DNA from: Candidatus Uhrbacteria bacterium
GTDB lineage: Bacteria; Patescibacteriota; Patescibacteriia; 2-12-FULL-60-25
Length of the DNA stretch: 33,915 bases
Direction of reading: 5' to 3'
Assembly (NCBI GenBank): GCA_003231955.1
Contig: QIKL01000058.1
Location: 1-33,915, forward strand
Shown here: one piece after another, positions 7,875-16,157 of the stretch
Position numbering within the stretch: the first letter of the stretch is position 1
Layout of the letters: the number at the start of each line of letters is the position of its first letter
Translations under genes and position numbers: made by a program
Notes under the pieces: generated by a model
Seen by the model: the letters and a program-made list of their open reading frames with translations, nothing else
Told to the model about the DNA's origin: nothing
The model's database searches: none

Positions 7875-8909
7875 ATGAAGCGGTTTCTTATCGTGTTTTT
7901 CGTCGTCCTGGTGGCTGTCGCCGGTTTTACGATGTGGTGGCTGTCGCGTGATACCTCTACAAAGGTTATTCAAGATGCGGCACGATCAATTGCAACGCTT
8001 GAGAGCGTGCGGTCCATTGGTGCAGAGATTGCGATTACCAATATGGTATCACGCAGTACAAGCGGATTTTCCATCCTCGGGCAGTTGAATGCGACGGATT
8101 TGACAGATCTTAGTGGCCTTGCGGAGGTCCGGGTTGGTGCACGAACGCGGACCGGTCAGGATGAGACGATTGATGTTATTGTGACAACATCCACAATCTT
8201 GTTCCGTCCCGCAGATGTGACTGATGCGCATCGCTCACAATATCTCACGCTCACTGGAGATACGACTGGAACGGCATTTCTCTCGTTTGATCGTTCAGTA
8301 TTTTTGAAACATTTTGGATACAGCGCTCTTATCGCGTCTGGGAAGTCTTCAGATGTTCGTACGTTGCTTTCTTCTCTTCAGTCTGTGTTAGTTCCTATCG
8401 GACCGCTTGGGATATCTTCAATCAATGGTCGCTCTACGGTTAAGGTTTCGTTCCGTCTGGATGGTACATCGCTTCGGCCATTTCTCGTGGCTTTTATTCG
8501 GAGTTGGACGGGAAAGAGTCCCACATTGAACGGATATGCATGGGTCGAGCGCATGGTTGGCGATCTGGAACGAGGAACGTACACCGTCACGCTGGATAAA
8601 AAAACACGATCGCTTATGCAGGTTGCTGGATCGTTCCCGTTGTTGGACGCATCTCATGCTGTTGCACAAACTGTTCATTTTAGAATTGATATTGATGGTG
8701 TAAATGCGCCCGTGAAGGTCGTGATGCCGGTGCAGGTCATACAGGCGACAGCGTCTATCCGAACAGAGACTTTGCAGGGATTGCCGTTGTCACAGACGCG
8801 TGTTCCGCCGAAGGGTTTTAAGGAGTCTTCTATTGTTTCAACACCCGATCAACAGACGCAAATCGATTTGTTTTCCGAGCTTCAAGATGAGCTTCATCGA
8901 AAAAAATGA
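7875..8909 (+). CDS. Anchored exported protein of unknown function
   Basis: A 344-residue protein with one N-terminal hydrophobic segment (about residues 4-24), a signal anchor or uncleaved signal peptide, followed by an extracytoplasmic domain rich in Thr, Ser and Val with alternating beta-strand-like stretches. The pattern recalls the beta-sheet lipid-binding folds of the LolA/LppX group, but there is no lipobox cysteine and the resemblance is only structural impression. It is followed directly by a class B PBP whose likely start lies inside its last codons, so the two are probably co-translated and it may serve in envelope assembly. Its -10 box abuts the start codon. Confidence 0.7.
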   Translation: MKRFLIVFFVVLVAVAGFTMWWLSRDTSTKVIQDAARSIATLESVRSIGAEIAITNMVSRSTSGFSILGQLNATDLTDLSGLAEVRVGARTRTGQDETIDVIVTTSTILFRPADVTDAHRSQYLTLTGDTTGTAFLSFDRSVFLKHFGYSALIASGKSSDVRTLLSSLQSVLVPIGPLGISSINGRSTVKVSFRLDGTSLRPFLVAFIRSWTGKSPTLNGYAWVERMVGDLERGTYTVTLDKKTRSLMQVAGSFPLLDASHAVAQTVHFRIDIDGVNAPVKVVMPVQVIQATASIRTETLQGLPLSQTRVPPKGFKESSIVSTPDQQTQIDLFSELQDELHRKK

Positions 8910-10734
8910 GGCTTTTTCAATAAATGTTATGTTGGGAAGACGGATTACTCGGAGTGCTGTTAAAGGCACGGAACGCATCACGTGGCTCATGCGAATATTT
9001 GGTGTGCTTGGTGTCATTGTTATCCTGCGTCTCGGATATCTTCAGCTTATGGAATATGGAACTTATGCATTTCTTGCTTCTGATCAGCATGATCTTCGAA
9101 CTAAACTGCTTCCGACGCGTGGGCAGATTCTTGTCCAGGATCGAGCAGACGGCGAACTACATCCGTTGGCAACGAATCGTTTGACCTATCAAATCTATGT
9201 AGTTCCGCGTGAGATAAAGGATTTAGTTTCGGTCGCTCACACACTCGCGCAAGGGTTGGGGATGGATGATGCCAACATGGTCGCAAAACTTACAAATCAT
9301 CCAGATGGCGCGTATGTCCTGATTAAAAAAAATGTTCTTCCAGCTGCTGCAGACGCACTGAGATCTAAAAATATTAAGGGTATCGGATTCATCCAAACAA
9401 CATCCAGATATTATCCAGAAGATTCCATTGGAGGTCAGTTGATTGGGTTTGTTAGCCATGACAACAAGGGGAATGCGCGCGGTCAGTATGGAATCGAAGG
9501 GTCGCTAAATTCCGTTCTTGCTGGATCTCCTGGGTCGCTCTTTGCAGAAAAGGATGCCAGCGGCCGTCGGCTTGTGATCGGCAATACGAAACTGATTCAA
9601 GCGATAAATGGGTCGGATGTTGTCCTCACAATTGATCGATCAATCCAGTACAAGACCTGTAATGCCATTAAAAATGCCGTAAGTTCGTATGATGCGGATA
9701 GCGGTTCTATTGTTATTATGGATCCGAAAACGGGTGCGATCCTTGCGATGTGTTCGTCTCCCGATTTTAATCCGGCTACGTATAATCGAGTTAGGAATCT
9801 TTCTGTTCTTAATAATCCTGTAACATTGGATGCTTATGAGCCAGGTTCAATATTTAAAGCTTTTACTATGGCGGCAGGTCTGGATATGGGGAAGGTTCTG
9901 CCTGATACGACGTATGTCGATAAAGGTGTCGATAAGATTGATGGATTTAAAATTAAAAATTCCGATATGAGGGCACACGGTGTTCAGACTATGACGCAGG
10001 TGCTGGATAAATCTCTCAATACAGGAGCAATTTTTGTTCAACGCAAATTAGGTCATGATACTTTTCGAAAGTATGTCAGTGCATTTGGATTTGGTACATC
10101 GACGGGAATTGAGCTTTCCCCTGAATCTCCGGGCAATACAACATCGCTCGCTAAAAAAGGAAAAGTATTTGCGGCGACGGCATCATTTGGACAAGGAATT
10201 ACAACGACACCACTCCAGATTGTCGCGGCCTATGCGGTACTCGCGAATGGTGGACGCCTGATGCGGCCATATGTGGTGGATGAAATCATCCATCCAGATG
10301 GCACAATAAAAAAGACGAAGCCGCATGAGGTTAGGTCGCCGATTTCGACGCGCACATCACGACTTATTACTGGGATGCTTGTTTCGGTCGTCGAGAATGG
10401 ACATGGAAAGAAGGCAGGAGTCCCTGGCTACTGGGTAGCAGGCAAAACAGGTACGGCACAGGTTGCGAATCCTGAAAGCGGCGGCTACTATAAGGATATT
10501 ACGATTGGTTCCTTTGCTGGGTATGCGCCGTCCAGCGATCCAAAATTCGTTATGCTGGTTAAGATTGACCATCCCCGCGATGTACAATGGGCAGAATCGT
10601 CTGCCGCCCCAGTATTTGGTGAAATGGCTAAGTATCTGCTTACCTATTTGCAGATCCCTCCAGATCGGCCGCTATCTCCTCCTCCACCGTCACCACCACC
10701 ACCCGTCGCAACCTCAACGTCTTCAACATTTTGA
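8887..10734 (+). CDS. Class B penicillin-binding protein (PBP2/FtsI type)
   Basis: A peptidoglycan D,D-transpeptidase of about 615 residues. After a short cytoplasmic tail and one membrane segment (about 35-55) comes the non-penicillin-binding dimerisation domain, including the conserved RGQI. The transpeptidase domain holds the active-site SIFK (Ser321), SLN (376-378) and KTGTAQ (Lys520). The C-terminus ends in a Pro/Ser-rich tail. The frame is open back to 8800, but that would overlap the upstream gene by 110 nt. ATG 8887, with a GAG 7 nt upstream, or ATG 8929 are the realistic starts. Whether it serves division (FtsI) or elongation (PBP2) cannot be told; the neighbouring murF recalls a dcw-like cluster. 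Confidence 0.92.
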   Translation: MSFIEKNEAFSINVMLGRRITRSAVKGTERITWLMRIFGVLGVIVILRLGYLQLMEYGTYAFLASDQHDLRTKLLPTRGQILVQDRADGELHPLATNRLTYQIYVVPREIKDLVSVAHTLAQGLGMDDANMVAKLTNHPDGAYVLIKKNVLPAAADALRSKNIKGIGFIQTTSRYYPEDSIGGQLIGFVSHDNKGNARGQYGIEGSLNSVLAGSPGSLFAEKDASGRRLVIGNTKLIQAINGSDVVLTIDRSIQYKTCNAIKNAVSSYDADSGSIVIMDPKTGAILAMCSSPDFNPATYNRVRNLSVLNNPVTLDAYEPGSIFKAFTMAAGLDMGKVLPDTTYVDKGVDKIDGFKIKNSDMRAHGVQTMTQVLDKSLNTGAIFVQRKLGHDTFRKYVSAFGFGTSTGIELSPESPGNTTSLAKKGKVFAATASFGQGITTTPLQIVAAYAVLANGGRLMRPYVVDEIIHPDGTIKKTKPHEVRSPISTRTSRLITGMLVSVVENGHGKKAGVPGYWVAGKTGTAQVANPESGGYYKDITIGSFAGYAPSSDPKFVMLVKIDHPRDVQWAESSAAPVFGEMAKYLLTYLQIPPDRPLSPPPPSPPPPVATSTSSTF

Positions 10735-10761
10735 AGATGTCGGTACTATCTTTTAATCTTT

Positions 10762-12072
10762 ATGTCTCTTCAACGAATACTTGAACAATTCCTTGGATGG
10801 TGTACAAAAAAAATTATTGCTCGTGATCATCCAACAATTATCGCCGTGGCAGGTTCAGTTGGAAAATCATCGACAAAGACTGCGATTGGAATCGCTCTAG
10901 GTGTGGGTGAGAAGGGGAGCACTGTTGTCGCATCTGAAAAGAGTTATAACAACGAGCTTGGTGTTCCTATAACCGTTTTTGGTTCTCCAGCTCCAGGACG
11001 ATCGCTATGGAGATGGATTGTATTGATCACAAAGGCAAAGATGGCTGTATTCGGATTCACGAAGTTGCGCGCCCAGACGTTTGTTCTTGAGATGGCGACA
11101 GACCATCCCGGAAATCTTGCATATCTTACACGTATCGCACCGCCGTCGATTTCTGTATTGACCGCGATCGGTCCAGAGCATACGGAATATTTTGGGAGCA
11201 TCGAAGAGGTTATAAAGGAAGAGGCAATAATCTTGGCTGCACTTCCTAACAATGGTGTTGCTGTGACGAATGCTGATGATGATGCGATTCGTAAAACTGT
11301 GGCGCTTTATCCTGTGAAAGATGTTTCGTTCGGTATGGCGGATGATGCGACGGTTCATATACGTTCGACTAGAATTGTGATCAATCCACAGTCGCCAGAA
11401 GAATCTGGTATTGAAGTTGCCATTTCTCTCTACAGCGTTTTACGGACGTTTCTTATTTCTGGAACAATCGGACGTCCGCAAGCCTATGCGGCCGCAGCTG
11501 GGATTGCCGTCGGTAGCGTGCTTGATGTAGACACTGATGAGATAATTGATCGGCTCACAAAGCGATTCCATGGCATGTCTGGGCGCATGCGTTTGCTTGA
11601 GGGAATTAAACATACATGGCTCATTGATGATTCATATAATTCTTCTCCGCTTTCTGTACTTTCTGCTCTCCGAGATCTCGCCGCGTTTCCTGTTGCAGAG
11701 GGCGCACGCCGGATTGCTGCCATGGGTGATATGCTTGAGCTCGGGAATCTTACCGAGGAGGCGCACCGCGAGATGGGGCACGCCGCCGCCGAGAATGGTA
11801 TTGACATGTTCATCGCGTGTGGTACACTCGCGCACATCGCCGCGGAGTCAGCAGTCGCAGCGGGAATGCCCGTATCATCTGTGTTCACTTTTGCAAAAAG
11901 CTCAGATGTGGGTCTCTTTATTCAGGAACGTTTGCAGGAGCATGATGTTGTTCTCGTCAAGGGATCTCAGAGCGTACGAATGGAGCGGATTTGTAAAGAA
12001 CTTATGGCCCATCCAGATAAAGCAGATGAGCTGCTTGTCAGACATACGTCGGACTGGATCAATAGACCATAG
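10762..12072 (+). CDS. murF: MurF-type Mur ligase lacking the N-terminal domain
   Basis: A 436-residue Mur ligase most like MurF, which adds D-Ala-D-Ala to the UDP-MurNAc-tripeptide. The P-loop is AGSVGKSSTK (30-39), followed by NNELGVP, EMATDHPG, the IGPEHTEYF central-domain motif, SGRMRLLEG, DDSYNSSPLS and the MurF-typical AAMGDMLELG. The C-terminal domain includes VLVKGSQSVRME. Typical MurF proteins have an N-terminal UDP-binding domain of roughly 80-100 residues before the P-loop, which is absent here because the P-loop begins at residue 30. TACTAT lies 12 nt before the ATG. A tRNA-Glu gene follows 16 nt after the stop and probably shares the transcript. Confidence 0.88.
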   Translation: MSLQRILEQFLGWCTKKIIARDHPTIIAVAGSVGKSSTKTAIGIALGVGEKGSTVVASEKSYNNELGVPITVFGSPAPGRSLWRWIVLITKAKMAVFGFTKLRAQTFVLEMATDHPGNLAYLTRIAPPSISVLTAIGPEHTEYFGSIEEVIKEEAIILAALPNNGVAVTNADDDAIRKTVALYPVKDVSFGMADDATVHIRSTRIVINPQSPEESGIEVAISLYSVLRTFLISGTIGRPQAYAAAAGIAVGSVLDVDTDEIIDRLTKRFHGMSGRMRLLEGIKHTWLIDDSYNSSPLSVLSALRDLAAFPVAEGARRIAAMGDMLELGNLTEEAHREMGHAAAENGIDMFIACGTLAHIAAESAVAAGMPVSSVFTFAKSSDVGLFIQERLQEHDVVLVKGSQSVRMERICKELMAHPDKADELLVRHTSDWINRP

Positions 12073-12088
12073 TGCAATATATCATTTA

Positions 12089-12163
12089 GGCGCCATCGTC
12101 TATCGGCTAGGACACGTGGTTCTCATCCACGCAAGAGGGGTTCGACTCCCCTTGGCGCTACCA
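12089..12163 (+). tRNA. tRNA-Glu (anticodon CTC)
   Basis: Acceptor stem GGCGCCA/TGGCGCT (one G-T pair), D-arm GTCT...GGAC, anticodon stem CGTGG/CCACG with loop TTCTCAT (anticodon CTC), T-stem AGGGG/CCCCT with loop TTCGACT, discriminator A and an encoded CCA. It lies directly behind murF and ahead of a clear terminator. Confidence 0.95.
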
Positions 12164-12172
12164 ATACAAAAG

Positions 12173-12196
12173 ACTCCATTTAACAGGAGTTTTTTT
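12173..12196 (+). terminator. Rho-independent terminator after tRNA-Glu
   Basis: ACTCC (12173-12177) pairs with GGAGT (12186-12190), with an 8-nt loop and seven T residues counting the last stem base (12190-12196). It ends the murF/tRNA-Glu unit. Confidence 0.8.
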
Positions 12197-12225
12197 GTTA
12201 TTAATATGATGTATTCCCTACTATT

Positions 12226-13041
12226 TTAGTGTAAGGCAAGAACAGTGAAGATGATCGCAGCGAGTCCGACACGGTACCAGACGAACGCCATTAATGAGTG
12301 ATGTCTAAGATATTTTAGTAGCCAACCGATGGCAAAATATCCGAGGATTCCGGCAATTATAAAACCAATTGCGAGATTTGTCAGGCTAAAATCGGTTGGA
12401 GGCTGTTTTAAGATGTCATGCAGTTTGAGCAGTCCGCTTCCAGCGATGATCGGAAGTGAAAGTAAAAAACTAAATCGCGTCGCGGATTCGCGTGTCATTC
12501 CGAGCAAGAGTCCGCCACTAATCGTAGATCCAGATCGCGAGACGCCTGGGACGAGCGCAAGGGTCTGGAATACACCGACCCACCACGCTTGTTTAAGACT
12601 CGCAGAGTGATCGCGCTGTTTTGGCTTCCATTCCGCAGCGATAAAAAGAAGACTTCCTACTGCGAGCATAAGCGCAACAAGAAACGGACTTCGGAATAGA
12701 GTTTCCATTGTATGTTCAAGGAGAAGACCGAGAATCGCCGCTGGGATCGTGCCAATAATAATTCCCGTAAAAAGTGTTCGATTTATTTTAGATACGGTCT
12801 TCCATTTTCCTGAAACGAGGCGCCATGCAGTTACAAAGAGATCACGGAGGTCACGTCTAAAAAAGAGTAAGACGGCGATAGTCGTGCCTAGTTGAAGTAC
12901 GGCATCAAAGGCGAGTCCACTTTCCGTATTGATCCCCAGAACTGCGCGCGCCAGAATCAGATGGCCGGATGAAGAGATAGGGAGAAACTCCGTGATTCCC
13001 TGAACGGCACCTAAGATCGCGCTGTCGGCGAGGGTTAGCAT
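12226..13041 (-). CDS. uppP: Undecaprenyl-diphosphatase (BacA/UppP)
   Basis: A 271-residue integral membrane phosphatase that recycles undecaprenyl diphosphate to the monophosphate carrier. The first active-site motif GITEFLPISSSGHL (15-28) and the second, PGVSRSGSTISGGLLLGM, are intact. About eight hydrophobic segments follow the family pattern. Loss or overexpression alters bacitracin sensitivity in model bacteria. It is convergent with murF/tRNA-Glu and preceded by the glycosyltransferase gene, 39 nt upstream on the same strand. Confidence 0.96.
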   Translation of the reverse strand: MLTLADSAILGAVQGITEFLPISSSGHLILARAVLGINTESGLAFDAVLQLGTTIAVLLFFRRDLRDLFVTAWRLVSGKWKTVSKINRTLFTGIIIGTIPAAILGLLLEHTMETLFRSPFLVALMLAVGSLLFIAAEWKPKQRDHSASLKQAWWVGVFQTLALVPGVSRSGSTISGGLLLGMTRESATRFSFLLSLPIIAGSGLLKLHDILKQPPTDFSLTNLAIGFIIAGILGYFAIGWLLKYLRHHSLMAFVWYRVGLAAIIFTVLALH

Positions 13042-13080
13042 GGATGTTTGGCTGAAGAAACTTAGTAATAAAAAGGAAGC

Positions 13081-14436
13081 TTAGACAATAAGAGGGAGTT
13101 TTTCAAGCTCAATCTTTTCTCCGGTTATAATACTCTCGATGCGGTAAGACCCGTGTGTTGGCGCTTCAATGTATCCATCCCATGCAATTCGTGCCAACCC
13201 GCCGCTTTCAATCCAGTCGAATAACCATTCGTTGACATATCGCGGGTCGCCCTGGGTTACGCCGCCATTTACGGTGTCAAGCCATACATGATTAAAGTGT
13301 TCTTGTGAACCAATCGGAGGCGCCATGATAATGGGAACGCCTATTCCTGTATAAAAGGAAAGCTCACTCGGTTTGGTCCATAGGATATCCGTCTTGCGGA
13401 GGATTTTGCTGAATCCGAGGAAATAAGATTCTCTTTCTGGGAAATAGTCAACGAATAGGTTTTTACCGAGTCTTTTTTTCAATTTTAGCGCCGCGATTTT
13501 GCGAAAAAACAGTGTCTGAAGTTTCTTTTTTGTTCCAGCGATCAAACGAAACGTTATTTCGTTTTTATATATTTTTTTTCGGAGGCTTGTAAGAATCGTG
13601 ATGCCTAATGCACTCTGTGCACCCGCCCCGCCGATTGCGAATGTGAGTGTAAGTTGACGATTTGAACGGAGTGGACATGTCTTCGGACCTAGGTCGGCCT
13701 CAAGCGTCCGGTAATATTTGTTCATAAAGATTCCGTTGGGATCAAGATTACAGAGTCGCACAACAAGGTCCTTTTTGACAATAGTGCCATCTGCACCGCC
13801 GATAAGTTCTTGTGGGATAGGGAAACCCGTTAAAAAAATATTCTCCTGTTTAACACCATAGAGTTTTAACCGCTCTACGACTCGTCCGTTTGGCGCAAAA
13901 TATTTGATGCGACTTTTTGACGGATTTCGTGCAACCCATGAGCGACTTATATCTGCATCGCAGATCACGAGATATATTTCGCCTGGATAATTAAAGTATT
14001 CTGCAGCGAATGCGGGGATAAAAAATGTACAAATGAGCGGAAGTGGTTTTTTCGCAAGTTTTTTAATAAGATGCTCGCAGAGTCTGAGTTTTTCGATAAA
14101 ATAATAAGTCTGGTGGACTTGCAAACTAGGTCGTGAAAGATCCCGACGAGGATAGAATGGTGGGATTCGCTGCATTTTATCCATCACCTCGAATGCTGCA
14201 TCTCCAACGATCGGGATCGGTTTGAGGCGGGAGATGGTCTCGTAGATTTTTCGACTGTCGTCCCAAAGTTTTTTGTCTTTCGCAGGAATATCTGGATACG
14301 CATTGGCCGTCACGATGCCTCCGTAGGCGAGCTTGCGCAACCCGTAAGCAGCACGTTCATGCCCATACCCCATGTTCACCGATACAATGTAGGCATTTTT
14401 ATGTTGATGTTGTTTTTTTATTTTTATTTCTGGCAT
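13081..14436 (-). CDS. Putative GT-B glycosyltransferase (MGDG synthase/MurG-like)
   Basis: A protein of about 451 residues that resembles the GT-B glycosyltransferases of the MGDG synthase/MurG/DgdA group. Supporting features are the N-terminal AYIVSVNMGYGHERAAYGL segment (the glycine/His loop that opens these proteins), a middle IGGAGAQSA loop (a second Rossmann domain's start), and a late WTKPSELSFYTGIGVPIIMAPPIGSQEHFN segment placed like the donor-binding motif. No membrane segments are seen, so it is probably peripheral. The acceptor (lipid or other) cannot be read. The frame extends upstream to a TTG at 14475, but ATG 14436 is a better start. It is probably cotranscribed with engB, 45 nt upstream. 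Confidence 0.6.
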   Translation of the reverse strand: MPEIKIKKQHQHKNAYIVSVNMGYGHERAAYGLRKLAYGGIVTANAYPDIPAKDKKLWDDSRKIYETISRLKPIPIVGDAAFEVMDKMQRIPPFYPRRDLSRPSLQVHQTYYFIEKLRLCEHLIKKLAKKPLPLICTFFIPAFAAEYFNYPGEIYLVICDADISRSWVARNPSKSRIKYFAPNGRVVERLKLYGVKQENIFLTGFPIPQELIGGADGTIVKKDLVVRLCNLDPNGIFMNKYYRTLEADLGPKTCPLRSNRQLTLTFAIGGAGAQSALGITILTSLRKKIYKNEITFRLIAGTKKKLQTLFFRKIAALKLKKRLGKNLFVDYFPERESYFLGFSKILRKTDILWTKPSELSFYTGIGVPIIMAPPIGSQEHFNHVWLDTVNGGVTQGDPRYVNEWLFDWIESGGLARIAWDGYIEAPTHGSYRIESIITGEKIELEKLPLIV

Positions 14437-14481
14437 ATCGTATCCAATGATACCATGCGGTAGGAGAGCGACCAATGCGAC

Positions 14482-15054
14482 TCAGCAAAGCGTGTGTTGG
14501 ATGTGTTCCCATAACTGGTCTCGCCCAGCGCCAGTTACAGACGAGACAGGAACCACATCCGCTAGAACTCCTGCTTCGATTTTTTGTATGGCTGCTTGTC
14601 CTGCTGTTCTTGAGAGACCGTCGATTTTATTTGCGGCGATGACTACGGGGATTTGCAATCCGCCTAAAAGATCCAGCATATCTCGATCAAGATCCGTAAG
14701 CCCAATGCGCGCGTCCACGATAACGATCGCGAGCTTGAGTCGTTCGGCGTTCGCAAGAAAGTCATGAATCATCTCTTGGAGTACGACACGTTGAGCCTTT
14801 CCGGTTTTGGCGTAGCCGTATCCAGGGAGATCAATGAGATATAAGTTGTCATTGACGGAGAATAGATTGATGAACTGTGTACGGCCTGGTGTTCCGCTTA
14901 CACGACTGAGTCCTTTTTTCCCTGTGAGTGTATTGATGAGCGAGGATTTTCCTACATTTGAACGTCCAACGAGTGCAACCATCGGGCGAGAATCTTTTGG
15001 GAGGCCTTCTGTCTTTGGAACACTCTTAACAAATTCGGCTTTTTTGATTTGCAT
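14482..15054 (-). CDS. engB: Ribosome-biogenesis GTPase YsxC/EngB
   Basis: A 190-residue TrmE-Era-EngA-EngB-type GTPase that assists 50S subunit assembly. G1 GRSNVGKS (30-37), G2 TPGRTQ (55-60), G3 DLPGYG (75-80), G4 NKID (142-145) and the late VSSVTG (G5) are all intact. Length is normal for EngB. On the minus strand TACACT ends 7 nt before the ATG, suggesting a nearly leaderless transcript that continues into the glycosyltransferase gene. Confidence 0.96.
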   Translation of the reverse strand: MQIKKAEFVKSVPKTEGLPKDSRPMVALVGRSNVGKSSLINTLTGKKGLSRVSGTPGRTQFINLFSVNDNLYLIDLPGYGYAKTGKAQRVVLQEMIHDFLANAERLKLAIVIVDARIGLTDLDRDMLDLLGGLQIPVVIAANKIDGLSRTAGQAAIQKIEAGVLADVVPVSSVTGAGRDQLWEHIQHTLC

Positions 15055-15230
15055 ATAATCCTAAGTGTAGCCGAGAAACTTTCGTTTTGATAGATGCTTT
15101 TTGTTTTTGGCATGAGAAAAAAAATAGGACAGCAAAATCTACCCTAATAATCATGACGGTGCGCAATTCTATGTATTTTTAGTTCATTTAGGGCTAACTT
15201 CTCCAGATGATAGGTTTTAATGGTCAGGAC

Positions 15231-15259
15231 TTGAAATTACGGATGTTTCTTGATATTCT
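15231..15259 (+). promoter_or_regulatory. Promoter of tRNA-Trp
   Basis: TTGAAA (15231-15236) and TATTCT (15254-15259) are separated by 17 nt and lie 22 nt before the tRNA. Confidence 0.65.
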
Positions 15260-15281
15260 CCTCGCATAATTTTAAACACGT

Positions 15282-15355
15282 GGGGGCGTCGTATAATGGT
15301 AGTACAACGGTCTCCAAAACCGTTTGCGTAGGTTCGATTCCTACCGCCCCTGCCA
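15282..15355 (+). tRNA. tRNA-Trp (anticodon CCA)
   Basis: Acceptor stem GGGGGCG/CGCCCCT (one G-T pair), D-arm GTAT...GTAC, anticodon stem ACGGT/ACCGT with loop CTCCAAA (anticodon CCA), T-stem GTAGG/CCTAC with loop TTCGATT, discriminator G and an encoded CCA. The AT-rich ORFan island begins just behind it. Confidence 0.95.
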
Positions 15356-15358
15356 AAT

Positions 15359-15386
15359 AAAAGTTTGTTAACATTGGCAGACTTTT
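15359..15386 (+). terminator. Hairpin terminator after tRNA-Trp
   Basis: AAAAGTTTG (15359-15367) pairs with CAGACTTTT (15378-15386) across a 10-nt loop, with one G-T pair and four T residues at the 3' end. Confidence 0.65.
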
Positions 15387-15450
15387 GCTATGAGGTAGTA
15401 GTTAGGAGTAGATATCATTAATGTTGTTGGTGTTAATAGAATGGAAAAAT

Positions 15451-15477
15451 ATGATCTATTATTTATTAATAGATCAT
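15451..15477 (+). repeat. Perfect 10-bp hairpin
   Basis: ATGATCTATT (15451-15460) and AATAGATCAT (15468-15477) form a perfect stem with a 7-nt loop, about 100 nt beyond the end of the leftward ORFan gene. It could end that gene's transcript or be part of the island's left boundary. Confidence 0.5.
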
Positions 15478-15583
15478 TATGGCTAAGCTGGCTCTCATAA
15501 GAAATAATGCAATTTTAACGAGCGCAGCCTAATTCGCACGTTATAGAAGAATGGTAGGTCCGTGTTATCGAATGTAGATTTTT

Positions 15584-16042
15584 TTATTTTTTCCTCATTC
15601 CATACCTAACTTCCGTTTTAGTTTCGTTTTGTATTTCGTTTTTTATTTTGCCGAGTATGTGTATTGCTTCTTTTTCAAACTTTGGATGGTAACGTAGCCA
15701 TTTGTTGGAAGCCTCTGGAGTAAGCAACATAGGACAACCTTCTTCGATTTCGATTTTTTGTATAATTTTTTCAATTTCTTTATTTGTAAATCCTTTTTCT
15801 ATTAAGTCTTTTGAAATAAGTTTTTTCTGCTCTTCTAGAGAATGGTTGCCTTCCGCATTGTACATTTTACCGTCTACAAAATAATTTTCCCAATGTCCTG
15901 CAGGAAACCGAAACACGCCATTGTCTAACAGATAATTCTCTGGTAGGTGTTTCTCAATGAGACATTTATTTGCGCCGACGGAGATTATGATAGTTGCACG
16001 TACTGGCCGACGAGATAAAAAATCTAACTTTCTTTGTTTCAT
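15584..16042 (-). CDS. ORFan protein, 152 aa
   Basis: I do not recognise this protein. It is soluble, with a basic N-terminus (MKQRKLDFLSRRPVRAT), a central region rich in aromatic and acidic residues, a long Lys/Glu/Ile-rich helical stretch (about residues 75-105) and a Lys-rich C-terminus. Codon use is strongly A/T-biased (many AAA, ATT, TTT), unlike the genes on either side, which suggests recent transfer. It lies inside the 13-bp inverted repeat. The AT-rich TATATT about 11 nt before its ATG could be a -10 box. It could be a toxin or defence component given its isolation, but no motif supports this. Confidence 0.6.
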   Translation of the reverse strand: MKQRKLDFLSRRPVRATIIISVGANKCLIEKHLPENYLLDNGVFRFPAGHWENYFVDGKMYNAEGNHSLEEQKKLISKDLIEKGFTNKEIEKIIQKIEIEEGCPMLLTPEASNKWLRYHPKFEKEAIHILGKIKNEIQNETKTEVRYGMRKK

Positions 16043-16142
16043 AAAAAAGTAAAAATATATTTTCGATAACTAGAAATTTGTTGCGGAGAGCGGGGTATTA
16101 ATTTGACGGTCCATTCTATTAATAGCTGCGGAGCTGGCTTCT

Positions 16143-16151
16143 TGGTATGAT
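16143..16151 (+). promoter_or_regulatory. Extended -10 box adjoining the start codon
   Basis: TGGTATGAT (TGn plus TATGAT) ends exactly 6 nt before the ATG at 16158. No clear -35 box is present. Confidence 0.6.
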
Positions 16152-16157
16152 TGAATC

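Larger units (their letters stand above)
15433..16122. repeat. 13-bp inverted repeat bounding an AT-rich island
   Basis: TTAATAGAATGGA at 15433-15445 is present as its exact reverse complement at 16110-16122. The pair brackets the 152-residue ORFan gene and little else. The enclosed DNA is more AT-rich than its flanks. No transposase and no target-site duplication was recognised at the ends, so a mobile origin is only a possibility. Confidence 0.5.

Noticed and set aside
11484-12229. Large open frames overlapping murF in other frames (134 aa minus, 227 aa plus)
   Set aside because: The murF frame has all family motifs; the others have low-complexity Ser/Arg-rich translations and no plausible starts.
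15451-15477. Palindromic hairpins as a CRISPR-like or repeat array
   Set aside because: Only single inverted repeats were found; there is no regularly spaced direct repeat anywhere in the window.
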